Source: Shinella zoogloeoides | GTDB taxonomy: Bacteria > Pseudomonadota > Alphaproteobacteria > Rhizobiales > Rhizobiaceae | Assembly: GCF_033705735.1 (NCBI RefSeq) | Contig: NZ_CP131131.1 | Location: forward strand, 1,178,001 to 1,242,000 | Length of the DNA: 64,000 bases | Reading direction: 5' to 3' | Shown: positions 27,746 to 37,950 of the stretch, piece by piece | Layout of the letters: each line of letters opens with the position of its first letter | Position numbering within the stretch: the first letter of the stretch is position 1 | Position numbers and translations under genes: made by a program | The notes under the pieces: generated by a model | What the model was told of the DNA's origin: nothing | What the model saw: only the letters and a program-made list of their open reading frames with translations | Databases searched by the model: none

Positions 27746-28729
27746 ATGGGCTTTATCAAGGCAGCCATCCTGGCTGGCACCGTCGCCGTATTCGCCGCAA
27801 CCTCCGCCTTCGCCGCCGACGTCAAGATCGGCTTCATCGTGAAGCAGCCGGAAGAGCCGTGGTTCCAGGATGAGTGGAAGTTCGCAGATGTCGCCGCCAG
27901 GGAGAAGGGCTTCACGCTCGTCAAGATCGGCGCGGAAGACGGCGAGAAGGTTCAGTCGGCCATCGACAATCTCGGCGCGCAGGGCGCCCAGGGCTTCATC
28001 ATCTGCACGCCGGACGTCAAGCTCGGCCCCGGCATCGTCGCCAAGGCCGCTGCCAACGATCTCAAGCTGATGACAGTCGACGACCGCCTCGTGAACGCCG
28101 ATGGCAGCCCGATCGAGGACGTGCCGCATATGGGCATTTCCGCCACCAAGATCGGCGAGGCCGTCGGCCAGACGATCGTCGACGAGATCAAGAAGCGCGG
28201 CTGGGACATGAAGGACGTCGGCGCGATCCGCGTCTCCTACGACCAGCTCCCGACGGCCGTCGACCGCGTCGAAGGCGCGCTCTCCGTGCTGAAGGTCGCC
28301 GGCTTCCCGGAAGCCAACATCTTCGACGCGCCCCAGGCCAAGACCGATACGGAAGCCGCCCTCAACGCCGCGACCGTCGTTCTCAACAAGAATGCCGGCA
28401 TCAAGCACTGGGTCGCCGTCGGCCTCAATGACGAAGCCGTCCTCGGCGCGGTGCGCGCCACCGAAAGCGTCGGCATTGCCGCCGACAGCATGATCGGCGT
28501 CGGCATCGGCGGGGCGGATTCGGCGATCAACGAGTTCAAGAAGCCCGCGGCCACCGGCTTCTTCGGCACCGTGATCATCTCGCCGAAGCGCCACGGCTAC
28601 GAGACCGCGCTCAACATGTACGACTGGGTCGCCAACGGCAAGGAACCGGAAAAGCTGATCCTGACCGCCGGCCAGATCGCGCTGCGCGACAATTACGAAA
28701 CGGTTCGCAAGGACCTCGGCATCGAATAA
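27746..28729 (+). CDS. araF: L-arabinose-type ABC transporter substrate-binding protein (AraF-like)
   Basis: 327-aa periplasmic sugar-binding protein with a signal peptide ending at AFA-ADV. It matches E. coli AraF along its length: VKIGFIVKQPEEPWFQDEWKFAD, FIICTPDVKLGP, VDDRLVNADG, SATKIGEAVGQ, KHWVAVGLNDEAVLGAVRATE and ISPKRHGYETALNMYDWV. AraF itself binds L-arabinose, D-fucose and D-galactose. It is first in the araFGH operon, and a hairpin follows before araG. The pentose ligand is likely but not certain, because close homologues bind galactose. Confidence 0.92.
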   Translation: MGFIKAAILAGTVAVFAATSAFAADVKIGFIVKQPEEPWFQDEWKFADVAAREKGFTLVKIGAEDGEKVQSAIDNLGAQGAQGFIICTPDVKLGPGIVAKAAANDLKLMTVDDRLVNADGSPIEDVPHMGISATKIGEAVGQTIVDEIKKRGWDMKDVGAIRVSYDQLPTAVDRVEGALSVLKVAGFPEANIFDAPQAKTDTEAALNAATVVLNKNAGIKHWVAVGLNDEAVLGAVRATESVGIAADSMIGVGIGGADSAINEFKKPAATGFFGTVIISPKRHGYETALNMYDWVANGKEPEKLILTAGQIALRDNYETVRKDLGIE

Positions 28730-28780
28730 TCATCCTCTGAGGATGACCCAGCCCGGCGGCACAGCCGCCGGGCCTCTTTC
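28730..28780 (+). terminator. Double hairpin between araF and araG
   Basis: An 8-bp palindrome, TCATCCTC/GAGGATGA (28730-28746), is followed by a perfect 10-bp stem GCCCGGCGGC (28751-28760)/GCCGCCGGGC (28764-28773) with a 3-base loop and the tail CTCTTTC. Within an operon, this arrangement usually gives far more binding-protein message than ATPase/permease message. Confidence 0.7.
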
Positions 28781-28791
28781 GGGGTGCTGAC

Positions 28792-30324
28792 ATGACTGAC
28801 TTTCTCGAATTCAGGGCGATATCCAAGGGATATCCCGGCGTGCAGGCGCTCGCCGACGTTTCCTTCTGCGTGAAGAAGGGCGCCGTACATGGCCTGATGG
28901 GCGAAAACGGCGCAGGCAAATCCACCCTCATCCGCGTGCTCTCCGGCGATCAGTCCGCCGATGCCGGCGATATCCTCATCGACGGCAAGGCGCAGCATTA
29001 CCGCTCCGTGCGGGATGCCTTCGAGGCCGGCGTCATCGTCATCCATCAGGAACTCCAGCTCGTGCCCGAGCTGACGGTCGCCGAAAACCTCTGGCTCGGC
29101 CGCTTTCCCGGCAGGGCCGGCGTCATCGACCGCACGCGCCTCGTCGGCGTGGTGAAGGAGAAGCTTGCGGAGATCGGCATCGACATCGATCCCGCCGCCA
29201 AGGTCGCCTCGCTCTCGATCGGCGAGCGCCAGATGGTGGAGATCGCCAAGGCGGTGATGGCCGATGCGCGCGTCATCGCGCTGGACGAGCCCACCTCCTC
29301 GCTCTCCTCGCGCGAAAGCGAAATCCTCTTTGCGCTGATCGACCGCCTGCGCGCGCAGGGCAAGGTCATCCTCTACGTCTCGCACCGCCTCGACGAGATT
29401 TTCCGCCTGTGCGACAGCCTCACGGTGCTGCGCGACGGCAAGCTTGCCGCCCATCATCCCGCGATTGCCGAGATCACGCGCGAGCAGATCATCGCCGAAA
29501 TGGTCGGCCGCGAGATTTCCAACATCTGGGGTTTTCGCCCGCGCGAGCGGGGTGCCATGCGGCTGGAGGTCAAGGATCTTTCAGGTCGCAAGCTGCGCAA
29601 CCCGATCGGTTTCTCCGTGCGCCAGGGCGAAATCCTCGGCTTCTTCGGCCTTATCGGCGCGGGCCGCAGCGAGATGGCGCGCCTCGTCTATGGCGCGGAC
29701 AGCCGCCTGCAGGGCACCGTCAGCGTCGATGGCCGGGCAGTCGTGCCCGACAGTCCGCCGCACGCCATCCGCGCCGGCATCGTGCTCTGCCCGGAAGACC
29801 GCAAGTTCGACGGCATCGTGCAGGGCCGCAATATCGAGGAGAACATGGCGATCTCCTCGCGCCGCCATTTTTCCCCCTTCGGCATTCTCCAGCCGAAGAA
29901 GGAAGCGGAACTGGCCGAGCGCTTCATCGCCAAGCTGCGCGTGCGCACGCCCTCGCGCAAGCAGGACATCGTCAATCTGTCGGGCGGCAACCAGCAGAAG
30001 GTCATCCTCGGCCGCTGGCTTTCCGAACAGGGCGTGAAGGTCCTCATCATCGACGAACCGACGCGCGGCATCGATGTCGGCGCCAAGTCGGAAATCTACG
30101 AAATCCTCTACGAGCTTGCCGGCCAGGGCATGGCGATCGTCGTCATATCGAGCGAACTGCCCGAGGTGATGGGCATAACCGACCGCATCATGGTCATGTG
30201 CCAGGGCCGGGTGGCTGCCGATTTCGAGCGTGCCGATTTCGACGAGCGCCGTATCCTTGCCGCCGCTCTTCCCGATGTGGCCAATGCCAGCGAACTTCCA
30301 ACACAGCAGGTCCAGTCGCGATGA
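28792..30324 (+). CDS. araG: L-arabinose-type ABC transporter ATP-binding protein (AraG-like)
   Basis: 510-aa tandem sugar ABC ATPase. Domain one has Walker A GENGAGKST (about 37-45), signature LSIGERQMVEIAKA and Walker B IALDEPTSSLS. Domain two has the degenerate GLIGAGRSEM, signature LSGGNQQKVILGR and LIIDEPTRGIDV. Length and motif layout match AraG/MglA proteins. It lies 62 bases after araF, and its TGA overlaps the araH ATG by 4 bases. Confidence 0.93.
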   Translation: MTDFLEFRAISKGYPGVQALADVSFCVKKGAVHGLMGENGAGKSTLIRVLSGDQSADAGDILIDGKAQHYRSVRDAFEAGVIVIHQELQLVPELTVAENLWLGRFPGRAGVIDRTRLVGVVKEKLAEIGIDIDPAAKVASLSIGERQMVEIAKAVMADARVIALDEPTSSLSSRESEILFALIDRLRAQGKVILYVSHRLDEIFRLCDSLTVLRDGKLAAHHPAIAEITREQIIAEMVGREISNIWGFRPRERGAMRLEVKDLSGRKLRNPIGFSVRQGEILGFFGLIGAGRSEMARLVYGADSRLQGTVSVDGRAVVPDSPPHAIRAGIVLCPEDRKFDGIVQGRNIEENMAISSRRHFSPFGILQPKKEAELAERFIAKLRVRTPSRKQDIVNLSGGNQQKVILGRWLSEQGVKVLIIDEPTRGIDVGAKSEIYEILYELAGQGMAIVVISSELPEVMGITDRIMVMCQGRVAADFERADFDERRILAAALPDVANASELPTQQVQSR

Positions 30325-31271
30325 CGTCCTTGAAAAAACTCCTCCTCGGCGAGCAGGGCCTCGTCGTCATCTTCGCTATCGCCTTCGCCATCGTGGCGCT
30401 CACGGTTCCGAACTTCCTGACCGAGCGCAACATGCTGGGCCTGCTGCAATCGGTGGTCACCATCGGCATCGTCGCCTGTACGATGATGTTCTGTCTCGCC
30501 TCGCGCGATTTCGATCTGTCGGTCGGCTCCACCGTCGCCTTTTCCGGCATGATCGCCGTCATGGCCTCAAACGCCTCGGGCTCGATCGTCGTCGGCCTCA
30601 TCGCCGCGCTTCTGTGCGGCGGGGCGGTCGGCCTCATCAATGGCGTGGTCATCGCCCGCTTCCGCATCAACGCGCTCATCACGACGCTCGCCACCATGCA
30701 GATCGTGCGCGGCTTCGCGCTGATCGCCTCGGACGGCCGCGCCGTCGGCATCAACGATCCCGGCTTCTACCAGCTTGCCCTGTCGAAATTCCTGGGCATC
30801 CCGACGCCGATCTGGGTCATGGCCGTCTTCTTCGTCGTCTTCGGCTTCGTGCTGAACCGCACGGTTTTCGGCAAGAACACGCTGGCGATCGGCGGCAATC
30901 CCGAAGCCTCGCGGCTTGCCGGCGTCAATGTCTCCAACATGCGCATCTGGATCTTCGCGCTGCAGGGCTTCGTCTGCGCCGTCGCCGGCGTGCTGCTTGC
31001 CTCGCGCATCACCTCGGGCCAGCCGAATGCCGCCACGGGCCTCGAGCTCTCGGTCATCTCGGCCTGCGTGCTCGGCGGCGTCTCGCTTGCCGGCGGCCGG
31101 GCGGCCATGACGGGCGTCATCGTCGGCGTACTCATCATGGGCATTGCGGAGAACGTCATGAATCTCCTCAACATCCAGGCATTCTACCAATATGTCGTGC
31201 GCGGCCTCATCCTGCTGCTCGCCGTGCTGCTCGACAACCTCCGCTCGGCCGCCGCTGGCCGGCGGACCTGA
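30321..31271 (+). CDS. araH: L-arabinose-type ABC transporter permease (AraH-like)
   Basis: 316-aa inner-membrane permease of the ribose/arabinose family with 8-10 hydrophobic segments. The conserved cytoplasmic/TM motif is CLASRDFDLSVGSTVAFSG, followed by RFRINALITTLATMQIVRGFA and VLGGVSLAGGRAAMTGV. The ATGA overlap with araG (30321-30324) couples their translation. The operon ends at a long hairpin starting at 31292. Confidence 0.93.
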   Translation: MTSLKKLLLGEQGLVVIFAIAFAIVALTVPNFLTERNMLGLLQSVVTIGIVACTMMFCLASRDFDLSVGSTVAFSGMIAVMASNASGSIVVGLIAALLCGGAVGLINGVVIARFRINALITTLATMQIVRGFALIASDGRAVGINDPGFYQLALSKFLGIPTPIWVMAVFFVVFGFVLNRTVFGKNTLAIGGNPEASRLAGVNVSNMRIWIFALQGFVCAVAGVLLASRITSGQPNAATGLELSVISACVLGGVSLAGGRAAMTGVIVGVLIMGIAENVMNLLNIQAFYQYVVRGLILLLAVLLDNLRSAAAGRRT

Positions 31272-31291
31272 CAGGCCTCACCCATCTCGCA

Positions 31292-31335
31292 AAGGCCGCG
31301 TCTCCGACAACCGGACCGCGGCCTTCGTGCTTTCA
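31292..31335 (+). terminator. Terminator after araH, convergent with aldose epimerase
   Basis: A 9-bp perfect stem, AAGGCCGCG (31292-31300)/CGCGGCCTT (31317-31325), whose loop can pair further (TCCG/CGGA), with T-rich DNA beyond (CGTGCTTTC). It lies between the convergent araH and epimerase genes and may serve both. Confidence 0.65.
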
Positions 31336-32262
31336 TCATGCGGGATGGATCGTGATGCGCATGGAGACGCCAAGGCATTCGCCCGGTTCCAGCACCTTGA
31401 GCCCATGGTCCCGCAGCTCGCCGGGCAGGTTGAAGGCGTCGACGGGATGCGTCACCGGCTCGAAACAGACGAAGTCCGCATCCGCGGCGGGCGAGAAGAC
31501 GACATAGCGGTTCAGCGCCCCGCTCGCCTCGATATCCGCCGCGAGGCCTCTTCCCGGCCAGGCGATCCGCGCCTTGCCGTCCCAACCGTCGAACCAGTTG
31601 TTGACCCAACGGGCCGGAAGAAGCCGGGGGTGGTTGAAATCCATATCCGGATGCATGGCGACGGGCTCGCGGCCCTTCGGAAGATGATCGGCCTGCTCCA
31701 GCCAGACATCCGTGGCGGGGGCGGCGAGCGTCGTATCCGCATCGCGCACGAACCAGGGATGGAAACCAAGGCCATAAGGCAGCCGGATGGCGGCGCGGTT
31801 GGTGACGTCGAGCGTCATGAGGAGCCCGGCATCAATGAGACGGTAGGTCACCGTCGCATCGAAACGGAATGGCCCGGGCCCTTCCGCCGAGAGCGCAACG
31901 CAAATGAAATCCGCCCCTTCCGACGCGACATGCCACGCAGCTGAAAAGCCGCTGCCGTGGAGCGGATAGGCCTCGCTCTCCATGTTGCGAGGCAATGCAT
32001 GGAAGACACCGTCGAACGAGAAACCGCCACCGGAAACGCGCCCGGAAAAGGGCACGAGCAGGATATTGGACAGGGCGAAGGGATGCATCGTCCCGGGATC
32101 GACCGTCCGGAAGATCGGCTGCCAACCGTCATCATGCCGCACGTCGAACGCCGTCAGCCCGGCGCCGAGATCGGGGCGCATGGTGATGCGCGCCCTGCCG
32201 TTGGAAAGCGAGACCGCCGCATCCGACGCGCCGGTGACGGTCCTCTCTGAGTGCTGCGTCAT
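31336..32262 (-). CDS. Aldose 1-epimerase family protein
   Basis: 308-aa galactose-mutarotase-like beta-sandwich. Family motifs include SNILLVPFSGRV, the catalytic His region YGLGFHPWF, and the C-terminal FEPVTHPVDAFN, where Glu and His act. Such enzymes interconvert alpha and beta anomers of free hexoses or pentoses in the cytoplasm. It sits convergent to the arabinose transporter, so supplying the right anomer of the imported sugar is a sensible role. It begins 66 bases from the end of oxyR on the same strand. Confidence 0.9.
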   Translation of the reverse strand: MTQHSERTVTGASDAAVSLSNGRARITMRPDLGAGLTAFDVRHDDGWQPIFRTVDPGTMHPFALSNILLVPFSGRVSGGGFSFDGVFHALPRNMESEAYPLHGSGFSAAWHVASEGADFICVALSAEGPGPFRFDATVTYRLIDAGLLMTLDVTNRAAIRLPYGLGFHPWFVRDADTTLAAPATDVWLEQADHLPKGREPVAMHPDMDFNHPRLLPARWVNNWFDGWDGKARIAWPGRGLAADIEASGALNRYVVFSPAADADFVCFEPVTHPVDAFNLPGELRDHGLKVLEPGECLGVSMRITIHPA

Positions 32263-32328
32263 TTTATGTGACCATTCGTCGTTGAATGAACAGGGGGCCG
32301 ACTTGGCATCGCGCTTCGCACCTGCCCT

Positions 32329-33240
32329 TCATAACTGGGCGCGGGTCTGTTTCTCCAGCCCGGTTTGCCGGACGATTTCGGCGATGCGGGTGAACTGGGC
32401 GGAAAGCGGGTTGGTTTTGCGCCAGACCATGCCGATCCTTCGCGTCGGGCGCGGCTCGGCAAGGCGCGAGATGCAGACCGAGGCGGAGCGCGTCTCCGTC
32501 TCGACGGCCATCTGCGGGATGAGCGTCACCCCGATGCCCGCTCCGACCATCTGGACGAGGGTCGAGAGCGAGCTTCCCTCCATCAGTTCCCGCGTCGAGG
32601 ACGGCGTGATGTTGCAGAGCGAGAGCGCCTGCTCGCGGAAGCAGTGCCCCTCTTCTAGCAGGAGCAGCCGCATCTCGTGCAGCCTGTCGGAACTCGGCAC
32701 GGGCTTGCCCGCGTCCTCCGGCGGCCGCACCAGCACAAATTCCTCCTCGAAGAGTGATACCTCCTCGAGCGCCGGCTCGGATACCGGCAGGGCCACGATG
32801 GCGGCGTCGAGCTTGGCTTCGGCCAGGTCCTCGATCAGCCGGTGCGTGATCGCCTCGCGCGGCCGCGGATCGAGCTCGGGATATTGCCGCGTCAGCGCCT
32901 TGATGACCCCCGGCAGGAGATAGGGCGCAATGGTGGGGATAACGCCGAGCCGAAGACGGCCGGAGAACGGCCCGTGCGAGGCGCGGCCGAGATCCCCGAG
33001 TTCGTCGACAGCGCGCAGGATCGCCCGCGTCCGGCCGGCGAATTCTTCGCCGAGCCCCGTCAGGCGGATGCGGCGCCCGCCCCTTTCCACCAGCGGCGCG
33101 CCGACCAGATCCTCCAGCTCGCGGATCTGCACGGACAGCGCGGGCTGGGAAATGGCGCAGCTTTCCGCGGCCCGGCCGAAATGGCCGAGCCGGGCGAGCG
33201 CATCGAAATAGCGCAGGTGTTTCATGGAGAGGCCAATCAT
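32329..33240 (-). CDS. oxyR: OxyR hydrogen-peroxide-responsive LysR regulator
   Basis: 303-aa LysR protein with the N-terminal DNA-binding part MKHLRYFDALARLGHFGRAAESCAISQPALS. Its redox pair is intact: GHCFREQALSLC places C200 and C209 nine residues apart, as C199/C208 in E. coli OxyR. Peroxide oxidation of this pair would switch the protein to an activator. I kept the start at 33240 because rhizobial OxyR proteins begin with a similar five-residue lead before K.LRYF. It is divergent from katG, its expected main target. Confidence 0.94.
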   Translation of the reverse strand: MIGLSMKHLRYFDALARLGHFGRAAESCAISQPALSVQIRELEDLVGAPLVERGGRRIRLTGLGEEFAGRTRAILRAVDELGDLGRASHGPFSGRLRLGVIPTIAPYLLPGVIKALTRQYPELDPRPREAITHRLIEDLAEAKLDAAIVALPVSEPALEEVSLFEEEFVLVRPPEDAGKPVPSSDRLHEMRLLLLEEGHCFREQALSLCNITPSSTRELMEGSSLSTLVQMVGAGIGVTLIPQMAVETETRSASVCISRLAEPRPTRRIGMVWRKTNPLSAQFTRIAEIVRQTGLEKQTRAQL

Positions 33241-35581
<2,341 letters not shown>

Positions 35582-35597
35582 CCACCCATCCGAAAAC

Positions 35598-35623
35598 GCC
35601 TTCCCCCGCCCGCGGGGGAAGGC
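35598..35623. repeat. 12-bp perfect palindromic hairpin after katG
   Basis: GCCTTCCCCCGC and GCGGGGGAAGGC with a 2-base centre. It probably ends the katG transcript and also resembles the G+C-rich palindromes at 55.7, 55.8, 60.2, 62.26 and 62.34 kb. Confidence 0.65.
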
Positions 35624-35637
35624 AGTTCACCATCCTG

Positions 35638-35817
35638 CTAGGACCGACCCGCCGGCCTCTTCGCCGTATCCTTCGCCGATCCTGGCTTGGGAGCCGAAGG
35701 GTCCTGACCGCCCTTTTCCCGTGCATGGGCCTCCGGCCCCGCGACGATGGTACCGGGTTTCGTCTCGTCCCGGCCGCCCTTTTCCTTGCCCTTCGCTGCT
35801 TCAGCCTGTCTTTCCAT
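35638..35817 (-). CDS. Small basic hydrophilic protein (59 aa)
   Basis: 59-aa protein rich in Lys, Gly, Ala, Glu and Pro (MERQAEAAKGKEKGG at the start, ending AKRPAGRS) with no hydrophobic core, probably disordered. The reason to call it is its start: AAAGGAGG lies 7 bases upstream of the ATG at 35817, one of the best ribosome-binding sites in the window. It is convergent with katG. No family is recognised; a stress-related or nucleic-acid-associated small protein is only a guess. Confidence 0.6.
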   Translation of the reverse strand: MERQAEAAKGKEKGGRDETKPGTIVAGPEAHAREKGGQDPSAPKPGSAKDTAKRPAGRS

Positions 35818-35957
35818 CTGCCTGCCTCCTTTCAAGGTCGCGGGCTTAACGTGCCGGCCGAAGTCCGGTTCCCATGTCCCGCTTGCCAATGCCGGAAATC
35901 GCCTGCACTTTATGCGCGAAGAGCGATCACGCGGGGTTCGGTCGAATGGGTCGTTCC

Positions 35958-36650
35958 ATGAAGTTTCGCAGGGGAATGCTGCCCGTCGTGCTCGCCGTCG
36001 GCCTTTGCGGGCCGGCGCTGGCGGACGATGCGGTCGACTGGGCAAAGCCGCTCGCCGGCGACTGGACCTTTTCAGGCGTTTCCGAGGGCGATCCCTATTG
36101 CCGCCTGACGCTCGGGACCGAAGGGGCGATCGGCGGCGCGGGCGTCGACATCTCCGCGACCTGCCTGCGCAACTTCCCGTTCGGGGACGTCGCCGCCTGG
36201 ACCCTTCGCGACGACGGGATCGCCTTCATCGACCCGCTGCGCAAGACGGTCATCGCGCTGTCCAAAAGCGAAGATGGGTCCTATGGCGCAACGCTCGACG
36301 ACGGCCGCCAGGTCTCGCTCGACCGCGGCGCGCCGCAGGAACCGCAATCGCTGAAAGATCTGCTGGACGGGACCTTCACCCTCAGCGGCGCGAACGATGC
36401 CGAAACCTGCGGCTTTGCCGTCAGCGCCCGCTCGTCGACCGGCGGGACGCTCGAACAGGCCGGCGCATGCCCGGATCGCTGGAAGGGCAAGGGATGGGCG
36501 AAATGGCGGTTCGCCGCCGGCAAGCTCGACCTTCTGACGAAGAAGGACAAGGTCATCCTGACCATGGTCCCGGCGGACGGCTTTACCTTCACCGTGGAGG
36601 AAGACGCAGGGCCGATCTATTTCGGCCCGGGAGCCATTCAGGGCGAATAG
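35958..36650 (+). CDS. Secreted protein with two AprI/Inh-type protease-inhibitor-like repeats
   Basis: 230-aa protein with a signal peptide ending at ALA-DD. The mature part looks like two copies of the small AprI/Inh beta-barrel that inhibits metalloproteases: first LAGDWTFSGVSEGDPYCRLTL..ATCLRNFPFGDVAAWTL, then LLDGTFTLSG..ETCGFAVSA..GACPDRWKGKGWAKWRF. Each repeat has a Cys pair that could form the usual disulfide. ATG 35958 gives a clean signal peptide; an ATG four codons earlier is possible and no strong Shine-Dalgarno decides. Inhibitor activity is inferred from the pattern alone. Confidence 0.65.
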   Translation: MKFRRGMLPVVLAVGLCGPALADDAVDWAKPLAGDWTFSGVSEGDPYCRLTLGTEGAIGGAGVDISATCLRNFPFGDVAAWTLRDDGIAFIDPLRKTVIALSKSEDGSYGATLDDGRQVSLDRGAPQEPQSLKDLLDGTFTLSGANDAETCGFAVSARSSTGGTLEQAGACPDRWKGKGWAKWRFAAGKLDLLTKKDKVILTMVPADGFTFTVEEDAGPIYFGPGAIQGE

Positions 36651-36656
36651 GTGCCG

Positions 36657-36818
36657 TCAGAGGCTCTGCGGCGCAAGAAATTGGTAATAGGCCCAGACGA
36701 GAACGATCACCACGACGACGGCGAGCCAGATCGGCCCCTTCTTCGGGCCGGGCGATGCGGGCTTGTTCTCCGGCTTTGGCTTCCGGCGTTCGAACTTCAG
36801 AACATTGTTGTCGTCCAA
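36657..36818 (-). CDS. Small single-TM protein (TTG start)
   Basis: 53-aa protein: a short cytoplasmic Lys/Pro-rich part (DDNNVLKFERRKPKPENK), then one membrane helix (IWLAVVVVIVLVWAYYQF) and a short tail. I place the start at a TTG at 36818 because GGGAGG lies 6 bases upstream; the ATG at 36875 has no such site. It is convergent with the inhibitor-like gene, 6 bases from its stop. Function is unknown. Confidence 0.6.
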   Translation of the reverse strand: MDDNNVLKFERRKPKPENKPASPGPKKGPIWLAVVVVIVLVWAYYQFLAPQSL

Positions 36819-37065
36819 GGCGCCCTCCCTCGCAAAGCCCGCCGCCGGTTTAGGGGTTTGGAGCCGGGCCGGCAAGCGGGGACATTGGAAATATCCTCCA
36901 TCCCCGCCACCCCTTCAAGCGCGGATCGCGAGGAGCCACGTCTTGCCTTTCCGAGGACAAAGAAACCGCAGCGGAAAGTTTTTCATCGAAACCCGTGCGC
37001 CCATCTGGCTCTGTCGGTCGCGGTCTGATAGCTCAGCCGGCGATCCCGATAGCCGGACTGTTGCC

Positions 37066-37944
37066 GTGTCCCCCATTTCCGCCTCCCGTCATGCCCGCCT
37101 CGCCCTCATCGCCCTCCTCGCCGGAGGCGTCGCCATCGGCGGATCGCCGATCTTCGTGCGGCTTTCCGAAGTGGGGCCGATGGCCACCGCGTTCTGGCGC
37201 GTGTCGCTGGCCCTCCTGCCGTTCTACGTCATGTCGAAGGTGGCGAAGGAAGGCGGCGAAACGCCGGCCGGCCTGCGCGATTATCTCATCCTCTTGCTGC
37301 CGGGTCTCTTCCTCGCGGCGGACCTTGCCGCCTGGCATCTCTCGCTGCACATGACCTCCGTCGCCAATGCGACGCTGCTGACCAACCTCGCCCCCGTCTT
37401 CGTCACGCTCGGCTCCTGGCTGTTCTTCCGCACGCGCATCACGCCTGTCTTCCTCGCCGGGCTGGCGATCGCGCTGGTCGGCGTCATCGTTTTGAAGGGC
37501 GGGCCGGCGGCCATCGGCGGCGGACAGCTTGCGGGCGATGCGACGGCCATCGTCGCCGCCTTCTTCTATGCCTGCTACATGCTGGCGCTCGGCCATGTGC
37601 GCTCGCGCTTCTCCACGCTGCGCATCATGGTGTGGACGACGCTTTCGGCCGCCATCTGCATGCTGCCCGTCGCGCTTGTCTTCGAAGATGCCATGCTGCC
37701 GACGGTGGCCTTCGGCTGGGCGATGTTGATCGGCCTTGCCTTCATCAGCCATGTCGGCGGGCAGGGCCTCGTCACCTATGCCCTCGCCTACCTGCCGACG
37801 GCCTTTTCCTCTCTGACGCTGCTCCTCCAGCCGGTGGTCGCCGCCATCCTCGCCTGGATCCTGCTGGCCGAACCGGTCAGCATCCTTCAGGCGGTCGGCG
37901 GGGCGATCGTGCTGGCCGGCATCCTCGTCGCCCGCCGGGGGTGA
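37066..37944 (+). CDS. EamA/DMT-superfamily transporter
   Basis: 292-aa inner-membrane protein with ten hydrophobic segments in two EamA repeats: GGVAIGGSPIFVRLSEVGPMATAFWR at the start, a central loop near RSRFSTLRIMVW, and FISHVGGQGLVTYALAYLPTAFSSLTLLLQPVVAA near the end. A GTG at 37066 puts the N-terminus just before TM1; the ribosome site is weak and the open frame runs further upstream. It is convergent with the dehydratase gene, 6 bases from its stop. The substrate is unknown. Confidence 0.85.
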   Translation: MSPISASRHARLALIALLAGGVAIGGSPIFVRLSEVGPMATAFWRVSLALLPFYVMSKVAKEGGETPAGLRDYLILLLPGLFLAADLAAWHLSLHMTSVANATLLTNLAPVFVTLGSWLFFRTRITPVFLAGLAIALVGVIVLKGGPAAIGGGQLAGDATAIVAAFFYACYMLALGHVRSRFSTLRIMVWTTLSAAICMLPVALVFEDAMLPTVAFGWAMLIGLAFISHVGGQGLVTYALAYLPTAFSSLTLLLQPVVAAILAWILLAEPVSILQAVGGAIVLAGILVARRG

Positions 37945-37950
37945 CGCCCG

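Noticed and set aside
36820..37065. Longer start for the DMT transporter (open frame from 36763)
   Set aside because: The added residues are hydrophilic, have no transporter similarity and overlap the small TTG-start gene on the other strand; the first TM begins after 37066.
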